A stretch of 64,000 bases of DNA from Dermatemys mawii. Taxonomy: Eukaryota > Chordata > Testudines > Dermatemydidae. The stretch lies in contig ML677358.1 in assembly GCA_007922305.1 (NCBI GenBank), positions 16,851,327-16,915,326 of the forward strand, written 5' to 3'. Below are positions 24,384 through 35,052 of this stretch, one piece after another (positions within the stretch are counted from its first letter, which is position 1; the number at the start of each line of letters is the position of its first letter). Below the pieces are notes generated by a model. The model was not told where the DNA came from. It searched no databases and was given only the letters and a program-made list of their open reading frames with translations. The position numbers and the translations under genes were made by a program.

Positions 24384-25203
24384 TGTAATGAGGCAGAGTG
24401 GGCTCCCTCCAAACCTGACGGGGAGGAACCACTACATGTCCCAGGTGGGCGGAGCCAAACCAACCCCATCCCCCACACTGGGAGCAGGACCAGAAATATA
24501 AAAGGCAGGGCCTTTAGCTCAGTTAGATGAGAGCCAGGGAAGGAGGCAGATATATCCAGCCTGCTGCAGAACTCTGGAGCCAAAACTGTGCTGTACAGCC
24601 CCCTGACCCTATGAGGGGGCCCATGGGGAGAGGAGTTGCCAGGACTGCTGTCAGCTATGAACCCTGAGGAGATGGAGGACCTTTGGACTACAGAGCTTTA
24701 CACGCGGACTGTGGTAGAAAGTAGCCCAGGGAAACCAGATGTTAGTTTAGTTTTTCTGCGGGAAAGTGAGTCAGCGTATTTCAGTAGGATCCTCACTGAC
24801 CTAGCGGTGGAACCATCTGCCTCTGTAAGGACCCTGGGCTGAGACCTGTTGGAATAGGGTGGGCTTGGATCCCCCTGCGACCTGCCATCAATCTCACCCA
24901 TAGGGTAGCGGGCTACTCACCCTTAAGCCAGAAGACCCGTGCCTTGTGTGTGGCTTGCCCCCAGCCAGGAAGCTGCAGGTCTTGACTATGGCCCTAGCCT
25001 GAAGGCTTGGGGTAAAGACTACTCCCTGCTCTGCCCCGCTCATAGGGCCAGCACCTGGAGACTGTTAATTGTCATCTGCCCAGCCAAGAAGCTGTGGCTA
25101 TAGACTGTGTGTTACTCTGCCCATCTAGAGGGCCAGAGTGAGAGACTGGTGACTGACTGGTATGGTGGCCTCCCTCCAAACCCGAGGAGGAGGAACCACT
25201 ACA
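24384..25203 (+). mobile_element. solo LTR (group D), TGTAA...CTACA ends
   Basis: Begins TGTAATGAGGCAGAG and ends GAACCACTACA, flanked by the perfect 4-bp duplication AGAC (24380-24383 and 25204-25207). A TATA box (TATAAAA, 24497-24503) lies 113 bases in. A phrase of about 36 bases (CTCCCTCCAAACC...GAACCACTACA) occurs both near the 5' end (about 24401-24436) and at the 3' end (about 25170-25203), a terminal-region duplication inside one LTR. The 68-codon frame at 24636-24842 lies inside it and is not taken as a gene. Confidence 0.7.
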
Positions 25204-25207
25204 AGAC

Positions 25208-25689
25208 ATACACAGAAAAAAGGGCAAATTGGTTGGATGAATTATTTGCAACAAATCAATAATGCAGCAAATGTGTCTGCCCTGCATTTCCTTTTGAGAA
25301 TGCATTTTGTATAACAAGAGCGGTACCTGACTATCCCTCACCTTTGAAAGAATTCAGAGCTAGGTTTTGCAGGTCAGGTTCAGCTCGATGCATCATTTTC
25401 TGCCCTCTCAGAATCCTTAATTACTGTAACTGGGAAACTTTCCCACTTGCAGCAGAGCTGAACAGTATTTCTGTCCAGTCTTTTAAAATATCCAGCTGTG
25501 AGCGGGTTTAAATTAACCTTGAATTCTGGGAGTTATAACCACCTCCCGAACCCCAGAAAAGAGGAGCCTTTTGGCACGTTGATTTGACAAGGCCATGTTA
25601 ACCTAAGTCTTCTGCCTGTGAGTCTGGTCACACTATGGTCAGTGTTGATGCATCTGGATCTCAATTCATCCTGCGAGCAGCGCTAAGAT
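25208..25689. other. unique sequence, nothing recognised
   Basis: No gene or known repeat seen. Confidence 0.45.
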
Positions 25690-26030
25690 CCTTTGTTAAT
25701 CATTTCCTCTCTCTCCCCATGAAGCTGAGTTCATGCTGTGAACAATGTTGATGCAACCAAGTTAATAACTATTGATGTAGCCATGTTAATAACCATCTCA
25801 TTGCTCATGAAGCGTTCTCCTCCCCGCAGAAACTCTGGACATGGCCCACTTAATCATTGTTTCTCTCTGTCCATGGGTCTCAATTTACCATGTGCACTTT
25901 TAATCACTCTGAATAGCTAATCACAATAATTTCTCACTGTCCAAGGCTGTAAGTTTGCCCTCTGAACAGCTCTGGTGTCCTTGTTAATCATTGTAACCTC
26001 ATTCTGCTCATGAAGGGTGAAACACAATCA
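25690..26030. repeat. degenerate tandem-like repeat
   Basis: The phrase TTAATCATT or TTAATAACC, a pyrimidine run, then a CATGAAG or CATGGG word recurs about five times (near 25696, 25786, 25850, 25900 and 25984). Examples are GTTAATCATTTCCTCTCTC and GTTAATCATTGTAACCTC. The spacing is irregular, about 50-90 bases, so this is an old array of short units. A pyrimidine-rich tail (to about 26290) follows, and may belong to the same element. Confidence 0.4.
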
Positions 26031-26471
26031 GGCCTGTGTTGATCATGCTAATGCCTCTCTCTCTGGGGATTCAGGGCTGGAATAGCTCCCCACACATCAC
26101 AGCAAGGAATGCCCAGAAGTGCCATGATCTTCTGTTCTATGTCCCCGAAAATCATTTCCCTCAACAACACAGGTAGCTATTCAGTTTCCCTCGCTGCTTC
26201 CCTGCATCCTGTTCCTCTTTCTTTCTTGTGCTCTCTCTCTCTTGTGCTGTCTCTCTCTGTTGTATATATGTGGCATACTGATTAAAGAGCGCAAAACAGT
26301 CTAGATCAGTTGACTGCATGGTGCTTCAGAGAAGATGAACACAGACATAGGTGTTAACTTGATGAAACATTTCAGTTCATTCTGCTGAAAAATGCCATTG
26401 CACAGAGTTTGGTTTGATATTGCTGTAAAACTAAATACGTGCTTTGCACTGTTCTCCTCTGTGGATTCCAG
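26031..26471. other. pyrimidine-rich then unique sequence
   Basis: CTCTCTCTC tracts at 26224-26262 end in GTTGTATATATGTGGCATAC and ATTAAAGAG. This could be the end of an unrecognised retroelement. No gene seen. Confidence 0.35.
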
Positions 26472-26776
26472 CATAGAATCATAGAAGATCAGGGGTGGAA
26501 GGGACCTCAGGAGGTATCTAGTCCAACCCCCCGCTCAAAGCAGGACCAATCCTCAATTAAATCATCTCAGCCAGGGCTTTGTCAAGCCTGACCTTGAAAA
26601 CCTCTAAGGAAGGAGATTCCACCACCTCCCTAGGGAACCCATTCTAGTGCTTTACCACTTTACCCTCTTAGTGATAAAGTTGTTCCTAATATCAAACGTA
26701 AATGTCTCCCATTGCAACGTGAGACCATTACTCCTTGTTCTGTCATCTGCTACCACGGAGAACAGTCTAGATCCAT
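26472..26776 (-). mobile_element. CR1 LINE 3' end, truncated
   Basis: Reverse complement of the CR1 3' UTR, complete at its 3' end: ATAGAATCATAGAAGATCAG, GTGGAAGGGACCTCAGGAGG, CAGCCAGGGCTTTGTCAAGC, GATTCCACCACCTCCCTAGG, GATAAAGTTGTTCCTAATAT and ACGGAGAACAGTCTAGATCC. The match breaks off at TCCAT (26776), where an unrelated CpG-containing sequence begins. Confidence 0.9.
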
Positions 26777-26890
26777 GGGGCACAGTGCTTTTAATGAGCA
26801 CCTTGCCGCTGTTAATGCCCGATCTGATAACGTCCCAGATCATCCCAGGAACCTGCTGGACATTGAGGATGAAGCTCGACCAGAACTTTA
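26777..26890 (-). other. coding-like patch of unknown origin next to CR1
   Basis: Starting exactly where the CR1 match ends, about 114 bp read open on the minus strand with strongly GC-biased third codon positions and several CpG sites. The predicted peptide includes VQQVPGMIWDVIRSGINSG. A TTTTTACAG acceptor-like word lies just upstream on that strand (about 26895-26903). I do not recognise the peptide. It could be a retrocopy fragment, a sequence carried by the CR1, or chance. The opposite strand is also open here. Confidence 0.3.
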
Positions 26891-28237
26891 GGGCTGTAAA
26901 AACTCCCCTCTCCCATCCCTCTTCCCCTCCAGCTTTGGGGAATGTGGCCTCACCTGAACCTTAGAAAGGAACATAAGAATATCAGTTTCAACCAAGTTTC
27001 TCTTGGATAGTCTGTAAGCACATATCCCAGCACTTAGATACAAATACACAATTGTCACTGAAGCCAGCAGCAGCAGCACATCAGTATCTGAGAGAAGAAT
27101 CTGGCCCATTATATGTCTGATTTATAACAAATGCTGGCCACCTGCAGCTCCCAGTGGTGTCTCCTGCATTTGTGGATGCTTGATACCTCTGCAAATCAAC
27201 CCTCAGGTGTACCTTCTACTGCAACTGCAAGCCTGGGATGATTCAGAAGGGTGACGAAACAACAGTGCTGCTTAAAAGGGACTGGTGAGACACACGATAA
27301 GAAATAATCCTCTGTTGTGAGGTCTAAGAGGAGCAAACTTCATCTTTAAAGAGCTGCTGTTTATGCTCAGGCAGCTGTTCTACCAATGTAGAAATACAAT
27401 GTATGACCCCTTGTTGATCAAGGTTCCAGCCTAACCAGTCAGCAGAAATCTCCACTATTAAAAACCATCACCAATAATATTTTGGAGGCAGTGGGTAAAG
27501 GTCAGCTTCCCAGCGTGGGCCTGATTGATTTCCCAGAGACCTTTGATTTAGTGGCTCTTGAAATGTTATTAGACAAGTCAGTAAACTTGTTGTTTGGGTT
27601 TCCCTGCCACCCCTCAATCCTTAAACTATTTTGGCAATTTAGATTAATAAACAGGAAAGCAGTTTGATTAACAATGGCATATGTTCTGATGTGACAGAGA
27701 AACTCAGGGGTACTGTATGCCTCCATTTTGAGACTAAGAAACCACTTTCACTATCAGGCACAATGGTAAATAATTTTCCAGCTAAATGCCGGAAGTACTT
27801 TCATGCAGATGATTTTGTGCTTTATAAAAGTCCAAGGGAAGGGAAGACTGGTGTACTGGAAAATTAAATAAAAAAGGGGGGCGGGGAAAGGAGATAGACT
27901 TTCCTCTTCAGAAAAACAATTTAGCATAAAAGAAGCTCAGTATGAAAAAGGAGAACTACCTGCTGCAAAAGTCTCAAATTCCAAGGTGCAGAGGTCAACA
28001 AATGACATTGACTGAGCCTGCTGTACTTTTAGAAAGGTAGGATTTCTCTATACTTCTTCCATGGGCTTTGATGTGAAGGGCACAAGTAGAACTGGAGGGA
28101 GAAACAGATTGTCTTAGACTGAGGAACCAAGAAGTAGGATGTGTTCTTCACCTCATTCGTTTCGCCACGCTTGTCATTTGCATTAGGCAGTGTGGGTTTG
28201 TTGGTTAGGTGGTGGGCTGAGCTGAACTCCCGGGTTC
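26891..28237. other. unique sequence, nothing recognised
   Basis: Short open frames only (60-75 codons, both strands). CAGCAGCAGCAG at about 27066-27077. No repeat that I can name. Confidence 0.45.
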
Positions 28238-28242
28238 TGTTG

Positions 28243-29035
28243 TGTGGTGGAGCGGCTGCCCCACACAGGTAGACAGAGGGTTAAAGCAGCCCTCAGGTAG
28301 GCTGTGCAAAATGAAACCAATGGGAGGAGGGCTTGTAGAGAGCCAATCAGGAGAAAGCTTGTTGGGGGCATCCAATCAGGACCAGGGAGGGCCATATAAG
28401 AAGGGCTGCTCAACGGAGCAGGAGCAGTATCTCCCTGGGATGCTAGGAAGAGGGGCTGGCTGCCTCAAAGGAGTACCTTAGATAGAGCAGTGCTGGTCAG
28501 GGTCAGGGGAGCAATAGCGAGCTCTAGCTTGGGGGCTGCCAGACTGAGGCCCCTGGTACAAAGGGCCAGGAAGGTGTTAGGGTTATGGGGAAGCAGCCCA
28601 GGGAAATAGGTGGTGGGAGTTAGAGGAGCAGCAGCATGTGGCTGCTGGCTATAGGGTCCCTGAGTCAGAGCCTGGAGTAGCGAGTGGGCATGGGCCCCTC
28701 CCCCGACTTGCTTCAGAGGCGGGTGGCCAGTATTTGGACTGCAGTTTGCCCCTTGAGGTAGGGGCTAGACCAAAGGCTGCAGTAGGCCACAGTGGCATAT
28801 GGCTGGACTAGAGACAGCCAGTTCCTCTGGAAGGGGGGAGAAAGCGGAGTGGGGCACAGCTGGGGGGCTGTGGCCAGAAGAGGATGCCACCATTCAGGGA
28901 GTGATGCAGGTCTTAGAGAGAGAGCAGAAATGATGGCGTTGAGACAATATTAGAGGAAGGCACACCAGCAACCAAGAGCTAATTCCCAGCGTGGCCAGCA
29001 GGAAGCACGTAGGCGGTGAGTCCTGCCCCATTACA
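28243..29035 (+). mobile_element. solo LTR (group B), TGTGG...TTACA ends
   Basis: Begins TGTGGTGGAGCGGCTGCC and ends CTGCCCCATTACA, flanked by the perfect 5-bp duplication TGTTG (28238-28242 and 29036-29040). A TATA-like CATATAAG lies at 28393-28400. It shares TAGAGCAGTGCTGG (28483-28496) and other blocks with the LTR at 5061-5634. 793 bp, purine-rich, with no internal region attached. Confidence 0.75.
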
Positions 29036-29040
29036 TGTTG

Positions 29041-29804
29041 GCTTACAATGAGACTCAACAGTCTAAGTGCCTGTCACTTTTGAAAATGGGACTTAGGTGC
29101 TCATGAAAATTTGAAAGTTTTGAAAATCCCCATGTCTGTAGGTTGCATTTATGTTGTATATACTGTGTACGCATATTGTCAATACAAGTAATTCAAACCA
29201 ACAGGACTGGCATCTAGCATGAACTCCAAGAAAAACACAAGTTAAAGACAAAGCTGTGAGAACTGGTATTGGAAGTGAAAACTACTTCAGCTAATGTCTT
29301 GAGAGACAGAAGTTTGACTCTCTAAAATACGTGTGACGTTTTTCTGCAGTTCTGCCATGTTATTCTGCGATGCATCCTCAGTCTCAGTAGGATACACACG
29401 AAGCACGGATGTAAACATGAAGGGCATTAATGTCTATTGAAGAAAAGAGGCTTAATGATCCTAATACGTTTAGGATGTGCTGTGCAGAGTGCAATGTAAT
29501 CATTTATGGTTAAATATCATATGTTCATCATACCTGTTTTAGGGTGTATTTACATCTTCAGTGATATTGAGAAATAGGAATCATCCAAATACATTGAAGT
29601 CCATGAATGTAGGGAATGAATTCAATATAAAGATTAATTTAGTTTGGGGGCATAATTATTCAGTTGTAATAGGTGTTGTGTACGTAGACGTGCAAACTCA
29701 TCTCTTGCAGCTTTCTGCTTGGTGTTTGGTTGTGTGGTTGCTGAAGTTGAGTTTGATTCTCATGCTATTTTCTTCAGTGATTCACGCCTACCACTGTTTC
29801 TGTT
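29041..29804. other. unique sequence, nothing recognised
   Basis: No known repeat. The 90-codon frame 29561-29833 matches no protein I know. Confidence 0.45.
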
Positions 29805-30190
29805 GTCGTTATATTGACTATGGTAATTCCTAGAATCCCCATTGGAAATCTGTGCGAGGTGAGATATAGATAGTTGGCAAGAAGCGCTGCCCCAGAGAGC
29901 TTGCAGTCCAAACAGAGAAGACAACAGGGAAACAGAGTCACAAAGAAGCAAATAAGACGAGGAAGACTTGTAGCATCTTTGAGACTAACTGGTTAGTCTC
30001 AAAGGTGCTACAAGTCTTCCTCGTCTCATTTATGGATACAGACTAACACGGCTGCTAATCTTAAACCTGTCACAAAGAAGCAAAGTTACTTGCCTGAGGT
30101 CACGCAGAAAGTCACTGGTAGAACCAGGAAGAGAACTGAGGCTTCATGAGTTTCAGTCTAGCCCCCTATCCACCAGACAATGCTCTTTCT
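29805..30190 (-). repeat. ancient MIR/L3-like repeat, interrupted
   Basis: GAAGCGCTGCCCCAGAGAGC, TTGCAGTCCAAAC and GGGAAACAGAGTCACAAAG lead into GTTACTTGCCTGAGGTCACG, GTCACTGGTAGAACCAGG and CTATCCACCAGACAATGC. This is the order of the well-known old repeat (GCCCCAAAGAGCTTACAGTC, GAGGCACAGAGAGGTGAAG, TGACTTGCCCAAGGTCAC). The fold-back element at 29953-30068 splits it. The two halves join cleanly if that insert and one copy of its target duplication are removed. Confidence 0.75.
29953..30068 (+). mobile_element. fold-back retroelement insertion, copy 2
   Basis: A 35-base arm (29955-29989) pairs with 29992-30026 at 34 of 35 positions around a 2-nt loop. The 3' part continues TTATGGATACAGACTAACAC, GGCTGCTAATCTTAAACC. 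The insert is flanked by the perfect 16-bp duplication GTCACAAAGAAGCAAA (29937-29952 and 30069-30084). It shares its GTTAGTCT...AAGGTGC(C/T)AC and CAGACTAACACGGCT blocks with the insert at 37204-37387 (minus). A long, variable-length duplication and an inverted 5' end point to target-primed reverse transcription with twin priming. Family inferred as Penelope-like. Confidence 0.75.
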
Positions 30191-32899
30191 CTTAGAGAGA
30201 ATCAGTTTCACCTTGCTTCATTGGAATTATTTAGTTTAACAACTGGTAATGTCACCTGACCACAACCTGCAAGCAAAAGACATAAACGTCAATACTGCTG
30301 CAATCTATGAACAGTGACAGAGCCAATATGAGGGAAGTACGCACACACCTTCTCTTAGACCTTGCATTGATGGGTCTTAATTTAGTTTTTTACCTCTGTG
30401 AATCAAATCCAGAGAGGTGTTGACATCAGCTGGAGCTGCAGAGGCTCAGCAGCTCTCAGGAACTGATCCTAAATATGCAACCCCTCGGATACCCCTGTAA
30501 AAAGCAAGGGTTGCAGGAAGGATGCATTTCCGTGATGTACTTTCAGTTGAATGTTTGTGGGTTCCCATTGTATGCATTATGGATCTAGGGGAAGTATGTG
30601 CCGGTATTGATGCTCAGCATATGCCACTTCTATGATAGTTCATAAATTAAACTTCTGATAAAATGCTCTTTAGGTGGTAATGCAGAAGTACCATTTTCTT
30701 CTTGCCGGATAGTGCAGATTATTCCTCATCTGATTCTGGCCCTTTTGCTGGATTCCTCGCTCATCTTCAAGACCAGCCCCCCCTCCTTTTTTTTAATGTG
30801 AACACTTGCTTGTTATCGACAGCTTAAACGTGTCGTTTATCAGCAGTTTGAATAGCAAGTAGGTCTAACAGGAAAATCTTGGTATGCTGAGCAATTAATG
30901 CCCAAGGTTTAAGTATAAAAGTGAAGCTGTATTTAATCTATTCCCTATCACCAACTCCAATTGAAACTTGGCACATGCTCAAAGTCAGGGGATAACACAG
31001 AACAGTGGATTTTCTGATTTAAGAGACTGAAGAGATTTTCTCTCTGTAAATCCAGCCATTTCTTGAGGCTGCCCCAAGATTTGACACCAGAATACCATGT
31101 TCCAGTCTCTGCTTAATACAGAGACTTTTCGGAAACTAAGATACAGAATCTCGATACATCTTCTTCCCTTTCCCCAGCCTTCCTTCATAACAATGCTGTG
31201 AATAAGCTGTCATTAACATGCATGTGCCATTGACCAATCCCTTTTGGTGAGTTTCCTATGCAAACAGTATTCTGTGACACATCCCAATAGTTCAGTAAGC
31301 AATTCCGGTTACCGTTCTCCGGCGGGCTTGTGCTCCATTAAAAATGGATTTATTTGAATTCTGCAATCTCCTGCGAACTAGGCTAGGGGGTGCGTGGTTC
31401 TTATGGGGCTGCTGTTATCTGTTTCCAAACCGAAGCCACCTCTGAAAAAACAGAGATTTACAAAATGAAATAAAGGGAAAATGGCCGTCAAATAGATCAC
31501 CACATCATCCAGTTAATTTTTCCAATGCTGTTTGGTTAATATTTTGCTGACACATTCGTCTCGTGTTAATCTATTACAGGAACTACCCCACAAAGCAAAA
31601 ACTTCCTCACTCCGAGGATATGATTTACCTCCAACCTCACAGTGCCGATCTAGATTTAATACAACAAATAAACAAATTAGCAGTATTTTGTTCTTGGGGG
31701 CAGGTCTTATTTTCCCTTTTAACAGTAGAAACCATACGTCCAACTGAGACACAGTGCATTACATTTTTGAGGTCTCAACTGCCTACTAACCTATTTACAG
31801 CTAGCACTGCAGATCGCAGGAATATTTTATAGGCTTTAAGAAGATGGTTTATGGGGTGGGTCATTTTCTGGAATGGGTCAATTTAAGAAGATTATTATTT
31901 TTTACAATCCCTTAAAGTCCTTGATTCTTTCAGATTCTGGCTGTTTTTGTGTCAGGCAACCATAGAGGCATAGCTCCATTTTACACTACTAATGATAGAC
32001 TTTAAAAATGAAACATAACATTCTTACAGCTCTTTAACAAATCTCTTATTATTGTGTTACAATAGTGCACATCAATTATGTATCCTCTTTAGTTTACTTA
32101 AAAACTTTCATAAGCAGAGGGTCTGTCATGCTGTTCTAAACGAATTAACTTTTATAAATATAGGACTGTTTTAAATATTTAATATTGCATATGGAACACA
32201 AAAACCCTGATTAACTATAACATTGTATATCAATGAGCTAGCCCTGCTGACACAAACAGGACGAAATATCTCTAATAGTTTATGAGCAGACGCCGAATTA
32301 GTCCTACTGCTGTAGGATTAGTTTAGGGGACAAATGTACTATTTGTCATAATGAACTGAATCTTTATAAGCAAGTTGCACTTAACCATTTATAGAGCAGA
32401 GTTAACATTCCCAGATGCTGCAGGCAATGAAGTAGCTCCCCAAGATGTACAGTTGACTTTAGCATCTGGGAGTTTTGCCACAACCTGGTCCTGTAGGAAT
32501 AGAAAGTTGCCAGAGACAGTGAGTGCATGAAAATGACGCTGGGCGGGAGGGAGGGAAAGAGTGTAGGAATACAAGGAGCAGAGGAAAAGGTTTGCAGGGC
32601 ATGGACTATTGGATAGCAAAATATTGAGGCACTAAGTGCTTTGGCTGAATCGCTTAATAAAAGTGCTTGAGAGATAATTAAAAGGTGTTTTTAACTGCGT
32701 TGGTGTTATGTTAAATGACTCATGATAACAGGGAGTGAAGTGAGAACTGACATCTTAGCTAATCAACTGCTGCCTCTTTTTTTCCTTTTAAAACCAACAA
32801 ACCAGTATATAGTGGCGGGAATTGTTGAACAGCCTAAGGGAGTTAGACATGCAACAGCTCTGCAACCCCCGGTCCTAGTTTACAGACTTTAAGCTGAGA
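30191..32899. other. unique sequence, nothing recognised
   Basis: About 2.7 kb with no nameable repeat. The part 31200-31850 is AT-rich, with three overlapping short open frames on both strands at 31513-31832. Such all-open sequence can arise by chance, and no protein is recognised. Confidence 0.4.
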
Positions 32900-32907
32900 C
32901 TCTGGGT

Positions 32908-33041
32908 CGTAGGTGCTGGACCCAGGGGTATTGGGGGTGTAGCACCCCCTGACTTGAAGTGGTTTCCATCATTTACAGGGTTCATAGTTTTGTCTAATGG
33001 CTTTCAGTACCCCCACTATACAAATTGTTCCAGCACCTCTG
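32908..33041. mobile_element. hAT-type MITE
   Basis: Left end CGTAGGTGCTGGACC and right end GTTCCAGCACCTCTG form inverted repeats, flanked by CTCTGGGT (32900-32907) and GTCTGGGT (33042-33049), an 8-bp duplication with one mismatch. The interior (TTGAAGTGGTTTCCATCATT, CCCACTATACAAATTG) matches a small element frequent in turtle genomes. 134 bp. Confidence 0.8.
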
Positions 33042-33330
33042 GTCTGGGTACAGTCCTCTCTCCCCATAGCAGCAGGGTGTGAGACAATTTCTAATGGTTT
33101 AAATCCTCATGCTTTGCCTTGGTCTCCCTTTTGTCAAGAATAAGCACTTTTCCAGGGTCCTTGGGCATAGCCGTTATTCTCCTAGAGGTCCCACTCAAAG
33201 GAAGCAGAAAGTTGAAACTCTCGTCACCAGGAGAGTGGGTTGCAGATGTCAGCTTATAAAAAACACTTGCCAAGCCATGGGGAGTGATCTAACCAATTCT
33301 CTAACTGCTGCCTCCGCTGTTATGAATTCT

Positions 33331-33400
33331 CAAGCTCCATTGACTACAGTGATCATTGATTTCAATGGAGCTGTGACAATTTACGCTACCTGAGGATCTG
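33331..33400. repeat. palindromic MITE-like element, partial
   Basis: CAAGCTCCATTGACTACAG and GATTTCAATGGAGCTGTGAC form a short inverted repeat, followed by AATTTACG and GAGGATCTG. Same family as 34159-34251. Confidence 0.55.
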
Positions 33401-33440
33401 CACCTAACTTGCAAGATTCATTGTCTAAAATAAAAATCTG

Positions 33441-33545
33441 TAATAATACCTTGCCCTTATACAGCCTCATCTCTAAAGATCTCACCGTGCTTTGCAGATC
33501 ATCATAAATGAAGCCTCCTGAGAGGAGAGCAGTGGCATTATCCCC
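33441..33545 (-). repeat. MIR/L3-like repeat fragment
   Basis: ATACCTTGCCCTTATACAGC, AAGATCTCACCGTGCTTTGC and GTGGCATTATCCCC follow the order of the old repeat family also seen at 34510 and 51601. The 183-codon minus frame 33381-33932 starts beyond this and runs through it, and is not a gene. Confidence 0.5.
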
Positions 33546-34158
33546 TTCAGGGTGATCCAGCTTCTTCGGTGACGTGGGCCCCTGGTGTAGTTGTGTGGCA
33601 CCTCCACGGACAAAATGCAGAAACCAAATCCTGCCCTCGCCCGTATGATGCAGGCTTTGTGAAGGACACAGTTTTGCTTTCAAAATGCCACTTTGTGCAG
33701 TGTGTAAGGACATGCCACACAGAAGATGCCATTTTGCAGAGCAAAATGTCATGGGGCCAGATGCATTCAGGGGCCAGACAAAATCATCCCAAGGGCTGCA
33801 TCCACTCTGGTTTCGTACTTTTTGAGTGGAACCCCCTACTTGCATGAGGCCACTCAGCAGGTCTGTGGCAGAGGTTGAATCAGAACTGGGGGGGATCTGG
33901 ATCCCCAACTGGTGTGTTAGCTGCAAACTCATGCATTCTTCCCTCAGACCCTGTAAGTTTATTCAAAGGCTCAGGTGCCTAAACTGTCTTGCTTTACATT
34001 TTAAAAATGATCTTTAAACCGTTTCTTATTTTCTAAGCTGGAAAAATCCTGCTAAAATTCAGGAAACTTTAAATAATAAACATTGTGGTGACAGGAGTTA
34101 TTTGTGCCTCTTTTCTCCCTATGTCATAAATCAGGATATTTAAATCTATCCGTATTTT
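33546..34158. other. unique sequence, nothing recognised
   Basis: Covered partly by the longest open frame of the window (minus, 33381-33932, 183 codons). It lacks recognisable domains, and other frames are also open here. Confidence 0.4.
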
Positions 34159-34251
34159 GGGCTAGATCCACAGCTAGCATAAATGGGCATAATGCGCATT
34201 GACTTCAATGAAGCTACAGTGATTTACAACAGCTGAATGAGGATCAGGATC
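34159..34251. repeat. palindromic MITE-like element
   Basis: GCTAGATCCACAGCTAGCAT ... GCGCATTGACTTCAATGAAG ... GATTTACAACAGCTGAATGA, then GGATC. The two halves are imperfect inverted copies around the TTGACTTCAA centre. A known sauropsid palindromic repeat type. Confidence 0.65.
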
Positions 34252-34509
34252 TTTACCTCTTGAACCTAAAGTATTGTACTTTACTCTGCTAGGCCAGCTG
34301 CAAGCTACAACAGGGTTCTCAGGTGACTTGGACACTGTCAGCAGTAACAAGCTGCATGCTGGAATATCACACAGGATGGGGGGTAGCAAATTGTGGTGCA
34401 TCTTATAACTAACACATTAGCACCGGAAGTGTGTTGTCCTTTTAAAACTGAGATGGGGATGTTATTGAATAGATTTCTTCCCTCTCCCTGCATATCATAT
34501 GAATGATAA

Positions 34510-34690
34510 CACAGCTTAGCACTTTTATATGGCACCTTTCATCCAAAGATCTTGCAGCACTTCCCAAAAGTGGGCAGCTAATAGTTCCATTTTAGGGATG
34601 GGGAAACTGAGGGAGATTAAGTGACATGCCCAAGGGCACACAGCGAGTTAATGGAAGAGCAGAGAATAGGATCAGCTTCCAGAGGAGTAG
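34510..34690 (-). repeat. MIR/L3-like repeat
   Basis: TAGCACTTTTATATGGCACC, TTTAGGGATGGGGAAACTG, GGGAGATTAAGTGACATGCC and AAGGGCACACAGCGAG are the classical order of MIR-related sequence in reverse complement. Confidence 0.7.
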
Positions 34691-34769
34691 CTTGCTGTGC
34701 AGAGACCAAGTGTAGAACACCTTGGTTTCTCTTGGATGGTGTATAGCTGGCAGAGCCAAGATCATCTAA

Positions 34770-35049
34770 AGAGTATGTCTGCACAGCAAATGGGAGGTGT
34801 GATGTTAGTGTGGGTACCTGTGCCCTTGCTGCTTTTAATCTAACTAGCACAGGCAACAGTGGTAGCGAAGACATGCTGGCTTGCACTGTAGTGCACTCTA
34901 GCAACCCTTGTACGTATCGAGGGTTCCTGGCGAACATGTACTGGGGGTGGCTAGCCCATGCAGAAGTCTGTGATGCAGCATTTTTACCACTATTGTTACC
35001 TGTGCCGGTTAGATTAGAGCTAGCAGGGTGTGCTAGATGCACCCTACCC
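34770..35049. mobile_element. PIF/Harbinger-type palindromic MITE
   Basis: Starts AGAGTATGTCTGCACAGC and ends CTAGATGCACCCTACCC, flanked by TAA (34767-34769 and 35050-35052). The whole element is an imperfect palindrome: AATCTAACTAGCACAGGCAA on the left and TTGTTACCTGTGCCGGTTAG on the right are near-inverse, as are the flanking TAGTGGTA/TACCACTA-type blocks. The 141-codon minus frame 34617-35042 overlaps it and is a by-product. Confidence 0.7.
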
Positions 35050-35052
35050 TAA

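Noticed and set aside
33381..33932. 183-codon minus-strand open frame, the longest in the window
   Set aside because: No recognisable domain, overlaps a MIR/L3-like fragment, and other frames are open over the same stretch.
34617..35042. 141-codon minus-strand open frame
   Set aside because: Runs through a palindromic Harbinger MITE.
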